Origin: Burhinus oedicnemus
Taxonomy: Eukaryota > Chordata > Aves > Charadriiformes > Burhinidae
Assembly: GCA_008921705.1 (NCBI GenBank)
Contig: VFFE01007869.1
Span: 2,540,782 to 2,604,781, forward strand
Direction of reading: 5' to 3'
Length of the DNA stretch: 64,000 nt
Shown piece after piece: positions 24,546 to 35,182 of the stretch. A model generated the notes under the pieces. The model saw only the letters and a program-made list of their open reading frames with translations, did not search any database and had not been told where the DNA came from. The stretch's first letter is position 1; the number at the start of each line of letters is the position of its first letter. A program made the position numbers and the translations under genes.

Positions 24546-27176
24546 GGGACTGAAAAATATTACCCCTGAATTACAGCATTTCTCAGGGTTTTTAAGTTCT
24601 TACTCTTGGTCTATTCCAAATGAAACAGGGTCATGTTTTTTTAGCATTTTCATTCTTTCCTCATGGGATCAGAATAGTAATTGTCTATTTTTTTTTTAAA
24701 TACATATTTTTTAATGAGTTAGATACATTGCTTTGGCTGTAAAGCTTATTTAAAAAACCAAAAAAATTAATGTTCAATAATGAAATCAATAATATGTCTT
24801 TCTGGTAATGTATTTATCTGAGATCTTTCTTTTTATTTTGTTTCTTTTTCCACTTCAATACCTTTTGCAAATTACTTATTATTATAATTAAGGTAAAGCA
24901 GTGACTGCAAAAATGCCACAGAACAAAGTGTTTCCATGAATTTGGGCAGCCCAAATCAGATGACATAAACCACGATGTTTCAACACAGCAGCTAAGTAGT
25001 CTAGCTGATGGTGCCACAAGAGGCGGTGTTATTTCAAAACTGCAAAAGCTTTAAAGCAGCCTGAGCATTTGAAACAGAAGTTACAGACTAAAGCAATACT
25101 TCGTTATGCCTGCAAAATGGCAAAATGATTATATTATCTAGAAAAGTGACACTGTCGCAGCCATGAGATGAAGAAAGAAGCGGAGGCATTTATCACGGGA
25201 AGCCAAATTTTTTTAACTTGTTGACAACATGTCATACATCATTTACCCAAACATAATCTCACGTGGGTTTTTTTGTCTAAACAATTCAGCCAGGATTACT
25301 TCGGTCACGACAAACACAATATTGAGACGTAGTCTAAAGGGCGCCGTTACAGGGTGAAAGCCTAGAGCAGTTGTTAAAATAAGCTCCCTTTCTGCAACAC
25401 AAGATGCCACCATTGACCCCTGCGCACGTGTAGGTCTCGGTCCCGCAGGAGGGTCGTCTGCAGGGTGACAACAGCCGATGCTCTCCAGGGCCCGGCAGCG
25501 GGAGTTCTGTATCCTGCGCTCATGCCATATGCAAAACATATGGATATACTGACGTAAACAACCAGCAAAATCACCAGACTCTTAAATCAGCCTCTGCAGG
25601 AAGCAAGAGTTTTGCAGGGTAATGTATTTTAATTTAGCGAATCTTTGTCTTTCATGTTTGACTGCATTTTATTCTATTAAGAGACCTGAATGTATTGTGT
25701 ACAATTTGCATTTACATTTTCATAGAAAATTCAGACTTCTTTACATCTAAAAATATATAGTGTGATTGAATAAAATAGTCTAATTGCCTAAATTCCTCTC
25801 TGAGATTTCACATCTCTTCTTTCAATCAAATGGGGAAAGATAAATACAGCCACTGAAGGTGTGCCGGGACGGACAGAAACATTTTCTCAATGCAGGGGGC
25901 ACATTTCTGTGTTTATAATGAATGTGAAGATGTAACAGTCCCTACAAAGCACCTTCCTCAGCAACTTCTCCTGCTTATTTTACCCTCTGACTTACCTTTT
26001 GGCCAGGACTCCAACCTCCTACCCCCAGTTTCCTGAGCTGGAGGTGGCTTTCCAAAAAAGCATCTCTTTCACAAGTGAGCTTTACCTTCGTTTTGTGGCA
26101 TTCCTTCACTAATAATGGTGATGTCCCACTTGGGAATATTTCATTATGGTGAGGATTTTCTTCTTGGATTTATGGTAAAACCAGGCATAGGAAGGATCCA
26201 AGTGGGAGCAGCCTCTTGAGCAAACAGAAAGAGCTCTCTGTAACCTGAAGAGAGAGGGGGAAAAAAAAAAGGACAAGCATTGTGCAGTGATGGAAACGGA
26301 TTTGTGTAGTGACTGTGCTGTTTTCAGTAGGTTTTGTTTCATGAAGTCTTTATTTATACAATATATATCAAAATGTTTACAACAAATCTACAGCAAACTG
26401 AGCCAAAATTGGTTTTCTAATGGCTGATATTCTACACCCTGAGAAAGTAAAATATTACCCAACAAAACAAACAAGACAACCATTTTATGAAATAGAGCAG
26501 AGCAGTTTCCTCTAATGCAGGAATCACAGATTAAATTTCCTGGCTTGCAATACACAGGAGGTCAGAAAAGATGTTTATAATGGCACTTTCTTGCTTAAAA
26601 ATCTATGAAAACAACTGATTGGTCTGTCAGGTTCAGGCTATATTCTGCTCTGTTACTTTCCAGTTTGACCTCTTAATCCCATCCATCTCTGAAACAAAGT
26701 TAATATCTTCCTAAATTCACTTAAGTTCTCCTTCAAAAGTTCTGAAATCAGTGAGAATTTTTCCATTGGGTTCAGGTTGGACCTAAGGCCTGTTTATTCT
26801 AAAAATATATATGGATGTACAGAATATATATATTCCAAATATATGTCAGTCTTTATGCAAAATTCTTCAGTTCGAATTCCCCACACACTCCCAGTAAATG
26901 AGCTGAATTACATTGCTATTCGCCTTTTTTTGTCTTGTTGCACTGACAGTAAACACAACCGATAGTCAAAACCCAATTAATTTATTTCTAAATTGTAGCA
27001 AATTAAGTAATGCACATATCATCTAATACCATCAACACAAACCCAATATCAGAGGGACTGAAGGCAGAATTTAGTGCGGTGGGACAAGGTGCTCCCCGCA
27101 TCTGGATCTGTCCTTTTATTTTGGCTTTCTTGGCTGTGTTCATGTCTCCAAAACTAAATTTCATTGGTGTTTTCGG
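24546..27176. other. Unique non-coding DNA
   Basis: AT-rich with T and A runs near 24690 and 26260. Frames at 25243-25574 and 26109-26342 are short, overlapping and without domains. AT-rich alternating sequence lies near 26805-26845. Confidence 0.5.
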
Positions 27177-27345
27177 AGAATCATAGAATGGTTTGGGTTG
27201 GAAGGGATCTTAAAGCCCATCTAGTTCCAACCCACTTGGCATGGGCAGGGACACCTCCCACTAGACCTGGTTGCTCAAAGCCCCATCCAACCTGGCCTTG
27301 AACACGTCCAGGAATGGGGCCACCACAGCTTCCCTGGGCAACCTG
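27177..27345 (-). mobile_element. CR1 LINE 3' fragment, minus strand
   Basis: The plus strand reads gaatcatagaatggtttggg, ttggaagggatcttaaagcc, then caacccacttggcatgggca and the CR1 C-terminal coding phrases cctggccttgaacacgtcca and cttccctgggcaacctg, which is the standard reverse complement of an avian CR1 3' end. It stops abruptly after aacctg, where the family would continue toward ttccagtgcc, so the copy is 5'-truncated to about 169 bp. Low visible divergence suggests a fairly young insertion compared with the other CR1 tails here. Confidence 0.95.
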
Positions 27346-27567
27346 AGAAGGGAAAGACTTTGTTGTGTCCATCTCATGATGAAAGATACTTCTCATCAAG
27401 CACAAGTGGAAGAAGCTACACCTCATGAACTTTCCAAGCTGGCTTGCCTTTCTAAGCCCCACGCCTGGACACCCTTGCGCAAGCGAATGCTGAATGCAAA
27501 GATGAACCTTACCAAAAAAATGAAGATGCTGGAAGTGAATGCACCTAAAGACTTTGGTGTAGGTTAG
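27346..27567 (+). other. Open frame abutting the truncated CR1
   Basis: A plus-strand frame that is open from 27271, inside the CR1, continues through this unique DNA to a TAG at 27565. The non-CR1 part is 73 codons, has no stop, and ends in a lysine- and methionine-rich stretch (RKRMLNAKMNLTKKMKMLEV). I do not recognise the peptide. No splice acceptor at the CR1 boundary or poly-A tail is seen. It may be a chance frame, an exon of an unknown gene interrupted by CR1, or a retrocopy fragment. Confidence 0.2.
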
Positions 27568-27944
27568 AAACAGTCAGAAAACATTGCTGAGTATCAAAAG
27601 TCCTGAATTTTAAATCCAAAAGGGAAATATTGCCATATTTCAATTTTAAAGTATTTATCTCAATTATTATTTTCAGAAAAAATGAAACCACCAATAAGTA
27701 CTATGAGGAGTAGCATATCTGAATCCTAAACATTAATGAGTTGTAAGCAGATAACATTAATTGTATATACTCTTTGTGAATTTCTAATTACCTTGTACCA
27801 TTTTCCCTAATGATAGTAAGCATATTAGGATGTGCCATACTTCCTAATAATCTGCATTAGTTATTTATGCTATATTTATACTCCCAAATATGTTGAGACA
27901 TTTTAAGCAATTCAGAATATTTACAAAGTCTAATCAAGTAAGAT
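27568..27944. other. Unique non-coding DNA
   Basis: AT-rich, no open frame of note and no repeat recognised. Confidence 0.6.
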
Positions 27945-28012
27945 AAGCCCTGGTTCAGGAAAGCACTTAAACATTTGTTTTGCTCCCATTTGAAAAGGGA
28001 CTACAATGTATT
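27945..28012. repeat. Old amniote repeat-like segment
   Basis: The phrase ccctggttcaggaaagcact and the following cccatttgaaaagggacta resemble an old dispersed repeat I recall from bird and turtle genomes (a form with AAGCACTTAAGCA and TCCCATTGACTTCAATGGGA). The second phrase is a worn inverted repeat. The family is not named here. Confidence 0.35.
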
Positions 28013-30479
28013 CAGAAAGACCAAAACCCCCAAATTATTTATCCAGGTATGTAACATCTGTTCAGAATTCTATATTTTAGGCTCTGTTAAAAGAAGTAAA
28101 AATCGCCATCTTGGCAGAATTTAAGCATACAATAAAGAAAAACATGAATGCTGTTCAATCACAATGATGACATCCTGAACAGTCATAGTATTGTACTTAA
28201 AAAATTAGAACCACATAAAATGTTTATTTAACATAAACTCCAACCTGTAGACTCTGAAGGAGATGGACTTCTCTACAGTAACTAACAGTCTCCCTTCAAT
28301 TAATGTTAGCGTATGATGACTTAGGAATTTTCAGTGGTCAACAATAAAAGCATTTGAGACAACTGCAGTGGAATAGTTACGTTTTGAGAGGATGATAAAA
28401 GCCCAAATCCAAAGGTCAGGTTCAATTTCCTGCTCAAGGAGAGGTTTCCTTGTGAGGCCCAGATCTTTGGTTTTGGGACATCTAATGTCTCATTAAGTCC
28501 ATAGCTTCCCTGTCCTCTTCATTTGAAAAAATAATGGATGGACTAAAAGTATTACCTGCCTGATAAAGAATTGGAACAGAAATGTGTTGTATGTTATGAA
28601 TAACCCAAATACTCCAGTAATGATGATTATTGCTAGAAACGTGACTTCCAACAGTCTGAGACGGGCACGCACTTTGGCAAAGAGCTTTCCGTGAGACTGG
28701 AGGCAACGGACATGTTCACTGCATCCTTCTGATTTTCAATATATCATGTCTGAGATAGACCAAGGATGTTGTTCTTTGAGAATAAACAATTTTAGAGTTT
28801 CACATTTAAACACAAGCTAGAGAAGAAGGCCTTTCTATGGGCTTAATCACAATTGACCCAAGTGAAATAAACGATATTGCTTTATGAGTACCAAGGTATT
28901 ATTTGCTGCACATCATTGGTAACTTGACCATGAAGTCAGTCAATTAATACTTAATTTGAGTGTCGTCTTACAGCACATAACTGAAACTCACTATAGATGT
29001 GAAGGATGCGGGTAGCATAGCAGGTGCGTGCTGAGCTGGTTCACACACAGCACGTGTTTTAAGGTCAGCAAATAGCTTGCCAGCGATGCATTCGAAACGT
29101 AGCCTCGCTTACCTCTCCCATGTGGTCTGCTTTGGGACCACCCGCAACTCCTGAGCCCCAAACTGGTCTTCTCTGCGCCCAAACATCTACACGGAGCACG
29201 TGCACAACTCTGCGTTCCCATATTTTCATTGCTCCGTAAAGCCTCACTCCAACAGATTTACCCTGTACAAATGGGACACAGAACTTTCCCTCTGCTCCGG
29301 AGTCATCACGGGGCAGCACTAACACCCACCTTCGCCAGAAGCTAATGGAAACTCCTCTCTTTTTCCAGCCTGAACAATCAGTATTCACTGGCAGGGCAAC
29401 AATCCCTCTTGTTTTAAACAACTTGAGCACTTGTAAGATCGCATTCAAAACCACTAGTGACAACCAGCATTAGGGAAGAGATCATCTGCTGAACATAACA
29501 CGTATCCCAGCGTGGCAAGTCCCTGGAAATACTCCTGATAAGCCTGGGCATGCAAGCCTGAATTAATTTATTTGCTCTCACGCAGTCACAGCATAGCAGA
29601 GAGGTTCAGATGACCCTCAGTGGATAAGCAGCAACTCTGTCCCCAGAATGGTCCTCACAACCAAGGATCGAGGCAGAGAGAAAACACGTACTGCTCCCAC
29701 CCTTCCACCACCCAGTAGTGATGCTCACGGAGACACCGTCCAGCTCGGGGCAAACGGCACAAGCCTTTCGGAGACAAACAGCTAGCTCACAATTTCGTAT
29801 TTTAGGACCAGAGTCTGAAATCTTGGCTAAATGAATTCACTGTTTCTCTCTAGTAGGATTCATTAATTTTGATAGGAAAAAGTGTGTTTTGTAATGTTAT
29901 TATAAATCATACTTGTTACTCTACCAGTCGTGCTCAGCTACTGCACTGAGATAGAAGCGGAGATTGCTAATTATGTGCCACAACGAAGATTATAATGTAT
30001 GCTATCATTAACTATTCCTTTATGTTTGATGAACTAATAAATAATTTCTTCCTCAGCCATTATAAAATCATTTTGCACAAAGACCCTTGATGCACTCCTG
30101 CTAGGGCCTCCACTTACAAAGCCCCTCCAGGTAAGTATTTATTATGTATTTTTAATCATCTCTGGAACATGATGTACCTTTCACAACTCAAACACGTGTT
30201 CACTTTTTTCTATTCCCGATGACATTATGCACAAAGGGCTTCAGCTGGCAACTGGTTTACTTGTACTTTGTTGTCAACCTTAGGGCACTCTTACCACCCA
30301 GAGCGAGCGAGCCCGGGTTGCTCGGCCCTTTCTCCAGCAGTCTCCCAGATGCCTCCCAGGTGGGTTGGAGCCCCTTTCTCCTGCCAGGTTGAAGAGATGC
30401 TCCAGGGATGTGCAAGTGCGCCAACCAGACTTACAGTAGACATCAGGTGCAGAAGGTGGTCCATGCTCTTTGTCTTGTT
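28013..30479. other. Unique non-coding DNA
   Basis: No gene recognised. The 132-codon minus frame at 29065-29463 overlaps a shorter one in another phase and shows no domain, so it is taken as chance. Confidence 0.5.
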
Positions 30480-30790
30480 GTAACACCTCAAGGCTGAAAA
30501 CAGGGGCTGCCGGCCAGCGGGTGACACACATCCACGCAGCATGGCTGGCCTCCGGCATCTCCCTGCGGCAGCCCCTTCCCTGGGCTTCCTCCTGGTGTCG
30601 GGGGTCCGTGTCGGCAGCAGTGACAGAGCGAAGCTGTCCGAGCCCGCTCCGGCTGTCCGCACGTGTCCCCGAGCGCACGGTGCCTCCGTTGCACATCTCC
30701 CCGGTGCCCCGACCCCGCACCGCTCCGTGCGCGAGGCTGCACCGTAGAGCCCGTAACCTGCTCCCGAGAGCCGACGTGATTGTTTGCAGG
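30480..30790. promoter_or_regulatory. CpG island-like segment
   Basis: About 300 bp with high GC and frequent CpG, the longest such patch in the window, in an AT-rich setting. High GC keeps several frames open at once: 180, 146 and 101 codons on the minus strand and 124 and 68 on the plus strand, none with a recognisable domain. The plus-strand ATG at 30541 sits in a strong Kozak context (A at -3, G at +4) and starts a 68-codon frame with an N-terminal stretch rich in L, A, F and V. A promoter with a non-coding or short first exon is possible; no TATA box or splice donor could be assigned. Confidence 0.45.
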
Positions 30791-31931
30791 CATTCTGCCT
30801 ACAGTTCAAAGACAGACAAAGAGGTTCCCCCATCTCACCACTGAACTTCCCATTCCGCTTGCTTTTCTTCTCAAATTGAAACTAATATAGCAAATCCCCT
30901 GTAAGAGAACAGCGGTGTCTGCTTCCATTAAAATGCTTTTCCTCCCTGCAAGAGTGAAGATAGCGCAGCTAAAGCGCCAAGTCCGGCACGAAATCCATTC
31001 TATCCACTGTGTACAAGTAAAATGTGAAATATAAATATGAATGTTCTTGTGCTATTATAAACATTGGGGTTTTTGTGTGAGGAGCGTTAGCTTATCTGTA
31101 TTATTTCCACAAAGCTTTTTGGAGTTACGCATGTAACAGCGGCCATAACAACTTGTTCCTTTAAAGAAACGGTGTGATGTGGCACAAGTAGAGCAACTCA
31201 AATAGCAATATTACAAATTAATTGCGCCTGTGGCCTTAAGAGCCACTTTTCATATTTGTTACATGAGCCACTGAAGTCCGAGCCTATTTCAGAACTGAGG
31301 GCTGGGTAAGCTAAGCAGAAAATTCTGGATGATAGCAAAGATGATTACATTTATTTGCACTTGGGTAGTGGGCAACATCCCCGGTCATGCACCGGGAAAC
31401 AGGAATGCAAAGCACTGCATAGCCTTCGGATATTTAAATAGGCTTTGTCCCTGGAGCTCACACAATATATGAAACATCCTAATGGCAGCTCCTTTGCTAT
31501 TCAGTAGCATCATGCACAAGTATCCTGCTTTAGCAAGCATTCCTCTATGGATTTTAATGCTGCAGCTACGTCACGTCAAACTAGATCTATGCTCCAGAGC
31601 AGAAATCAACTGATTTTCAGACAAGAAATGATAATTAAGAGAGCTCCGGCTCTGAATATTGACTTTAGAAAAGCTTGTCCAAAAAAATGGGATAAGCACC
31701 CACCGCTTGTGTTTCTAGGAGTTCCACCTGTTACTTGCAATGCTTTCTCAGGAGGAATTTTGGTTTTAATTACATGACTTTCATTAACTGAAACGTAATC
31801 TGAGCAATGCTTTCACCGTTACCAGTCTATAGCCAAACATATGGCATTATTTAGCCTGAGAGGAGAGAAGATCCTTGCGGTCGATTCATCATTTTAGCTG
31901 TTTTAGCTATAACAAATGCATCATGGGCTTT
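30791..31931. other. Unique non-coding DNA
   Basis: No gene or named repeat recognised. The open frame at 31547-31777 has no family resemblance. Confidence 0.55.
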
Positions 31932-31990
31932 ATCCAAATCCTACTGAAGTCACTGCCAGTCGCTGCCATTGACCTCACTGGATTTTGGAT
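31932..31990. repeat. 59-bp imperfect inverted repeat, MITE-like relic
   Basis: The left arm begins ATCCAAA (31932-31938) and the right arm ends TTTGGAT (31984-31990). The inner arms at 31946-31959 and 31963-31976 pair at 11 of 14 positions around a 3-base loop. The inner words GAAGTCA and GCCATTGACCTC match a dispersed old element with GAAGTCAATGGCAG-type arms. It could fold into a long hairpin as RNA. The MITE interpretation is inference. Confidence 0.5.
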
Positions 31991-33178
31991 GAGCTTTCAA
32001 ACAACAACTGCTGCAAACCCTTCACTTGTAAACATCCCACCAAAGTTTTACTGCTTTTTGCCCGGAAGTACCAATTCTCCTTGAGAATTTGAATTCCAGA
32101 ATTGAACACTCATAAATTTGCAATTCCCAAATGCAAACCAATATGATCGGGGAGATGTGAGGAGGCCGTTGTAATGAGAGAGACCGCTGCCCTGAACGTG
32201 ACTCTCAGCACGCGTTGGGTGGAGTGAATGTCCCTACCTATAACATCAACCTGAATTGGGCTGGTGTGTTATACGGCCACTGAGTAAATAGGAAAGCTCA
32301 TCATCACAACCCAGTGCTTTTATCATTTCCAAAAACGCTACCAGAAAATTTCAGAATGGAAGAGAACAACTAAAATGACCAAAACAAAGAAGAAGAGATG
32401 GAAAAATCTGCTGACTGTCTTTTAGCAATGCAATATTCACACAATAATCATCACAAATAAAACCAATTTAACAGCTATTTGTCTTAACTACATTTCATTC
32501 CCCACACAGTATTGCTGTGTGCCTATATTTTGTTCCTTGCCTTTCAGTAATTTAATGGTGCTCACTCTCGCCTTGGGCTCATGAACCTACAGAGCTTGGA
32601 GATACTTTTTATTAGAGATTCCTTGCCAGGGGCCTTTCTTAAGTTTGCAAAGGTCACACGTCCCACTAGCCGGCTTCCTTCATTATGCAGAATGCACACT
32701 CAAACCCGTAGCTGCGAACCAAATGCTAAAGCTGAAAAGTCTATGAAATGTCATGAGCTAACCCATAAATATAGAAACCACACTATTAGAGGATGGGAAT
32801 GTGGCCATTAGGGATGGCGAGCAGAATGATGCTGGAGAACAGATGCACTGATGTTATTTTAGCAGTGTCTCAAAGAAAAATATTTTTGTTATAGCAAGCA
32901 GTAGCCAAGAAAAAAAAAAATCCATACGGCGCTATAGCAGAATTCACCAATACTTAAGAAACAAAACCCCAAACCCATTAAAATCTCGGCCCGGAACTTA
33001 CAGAATGTGCTCCCCTTGATTTTTTTCTCTCTCCATGAGTTTTTCTCCCTCCTTCATGGTGGTGTTGTATGTTTATCCTCTTTCTGTAGAACACTATCTG
33101 TTGGCCTAACAGAAGTTATACGAGAAACAAAAATGCATAATTGGCATATGACACAGATATGAAAACGGATGAGATTGT
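31991..33178. other. Unique non-coding DNA
   Basis: Nothing recognised apart from an A11 run near 32910. The 76-codon plus frame 32581-32811 has no domain. Confidence 0.55.
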
Positions 33179-33220
33179 GCATATATATACATACATACAC
33201 ACACATACACACACAAACAC
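33179..33220. repeat. Compound microsatellite, TA/CATA/CA
   Basis: An alternating tract of TA, then CATA, then CA units with small interruptions. The opposing minus frames that cross it (33054-33290, 33106-33369) translate it into repeats of valine, cysteine and tyrosine and are not genes. Confidence 0.85.
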
Positions 33221-35124
33221 CAAAAGCAGCTGATGTTAGGAGGAAAATGCTCCTCACCGTTGCACTCCAGCTTGCCCAGCCATAAGACAAGTCCTGACTC
33301 CTCTGGGAAGCTGCATTTCAATCCTGACCATTCAGAACCGCTGCATTTCTTATGACATTTTGCAGTCATGTCAAGCTATTTGCCTTACATCCAAAGGCAA
33401 TTTATTGAAATAAACGTACAAGTAATACGCTTGAATACCAGGTACATTTATAGTCAGTCTTCAAGACCCATTAGTGCCCATCACAAGGACTGGAGGCTTC
33501 TTTAAGCTTGTTTAGTGTCCTCAGCCTCGCTGAATATTTCTCCTTCCCACATAGGAGAGCCAGAGACTGAAAGTAAAAAGATGTGTACTTGTGAAGATTA
33601 AAATCTCCTTCACAAATTGAGTGTATTAAGCATCTGTGCTACTTGGCAGACTTGTGCATCTATTCTGAAATAAAATAGCGTTAACAGCTCTACAGGATTT
33701 TTCTCTCTCATAGCTTCTTGCACTCTGGGTGAATCACATGGGCAAAAAATGGAGCTAGCCTTTTAGGCAGTGAGCTAAACAGCTCTTAAATCAGACAAGC
33801 ATGATGCCCATGCGAGATAATTTACCTTTTTTTATGCCATTTTACGCAACAAACCCCCTTTTGCTCTTTGAGGAGTGCCTCTGAATCTGGACATTATGTA
33901 TCTGATCTTAGTTTCTGTCGCACTACCATAATACTTTGGATATTTATTTACACTATTTTCATATCTGTGCCACGCTGGCTCATTACCACATCATGATGCT
34001 GAACTACGATCCTTGCAGTAGCGCTGACATTTATTACAGGGTGGAGCGTAGTTACTCGGACTGCAAATGAACTCTGCTTCAGGAAACTTCTCTCTAACTG
34101 CGCTAAAATACATGGGGTTTCAGATTCTCACATTTTATCAGCAACCATCGTTCTTCTCTTACAGCTACATCACCAGAAATTTGCCCATTTCTTGTAAGCA
34201 CAAACGTAGCTCAAGCCTAATGAATGACCTCAGAGCGATGCACATATTGCATATGCTATGGTCACGCATATTGATACGTGCTCAAAGGTAAAACTGAATT
34301 TACAACTCATTGAAAACTAAAAGTCTATTAGTACAATAACAAAACATAATCATAGGTGCTTAGCTTTAGGAAAACGTTTTGGGGGTTTTTGTCCATGCAT
34401 GATTTATCATTTAGAAATTCACTTTGCTCTACTTGACATTATTCCGTGGACCCTTTTTTCAGCACATTACAAAATAAATAAAAATTAAAATGCCACTGTT
34501 CAATTCTCTACAGCTTCAATTAGTCGCTTCATATGTGCCCCTAAATAAGATAACCACATTCAAAAAGTCAAAGATCATCCAGCCTTATTAGTGGAGCACT
34601 GTAAGAAGAAATAAATAATTAAAAACAACTTTTTCAATAGGAAAACAGATTTGTTTATCACTTTCTTGTTTTAATGAGTAGGAAAGCATCGTGAACAAAT
34701 TTGTTCTCAAAACCAGTAAACATTTAGATAAACCAATAATTCGGATTATAGCTTGTTGATAGGGCAATAATGAATGCATGCACTCATTATTTTGGAGCAA
34801 AATTTCTGCCGGGCAAACAGAGCTTTCCCAGCTGCTCTCAGGCAGCTTCAGTGGCAGGAGCTGGGGGAGCCATCAGGAGGAGGACAGGACCCCCCAAGGG
34901 TGCCAACGGCACGGGTGTGCTTTGAGTCCCTGGCACCAAGTCTCTGACCCCTCTCGTGACAGAAGAGAGAGGAAAAGCCAAGAAAAGCAGAGTTTTCCCT
35001 CCCCGATGACTTTCAAAGTATTTTTCATGAAACAATGAGCTTGACTTTCTTTTAATATCACATCATCTGTTCTTTACAAGACCAGATTCTTAAATGCCTT
35101 TAATGATGCAAATAAATGCTGGTA
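33221..35124. other. Unique non-coding DNA
   Basis: No gene or named repeat recognised. Three small overlapping frames near 34778-35061 on both strands lie in a locally GC-richer stretch and lack domains. Confidence 0.5.
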
Positions 35125-35182
35125 AGAATTGCTGAGACTCCACCGAAGTCAATGGGGCTCTGCCAATTACACTAGTGGAGCA
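35125..35182. repeat. Old repeat-like segment with GAAGTCAATGG
   Basis: The phrase gctgagactccaccgaagtc followed by aatggggctctgcc carries the same core word as the 31.9 kb inverted repeat. Only one arm is evident. Assignment to the same family is tentative. Confidence 0.3.

Noticed and set aside
30291..30833. 180-codon minus-strand open frame, the longest in the window
   Set aside because: It lies over a CpG island where GC content keeps several frames open, overlaps others on both strands and has no recognisable domain.
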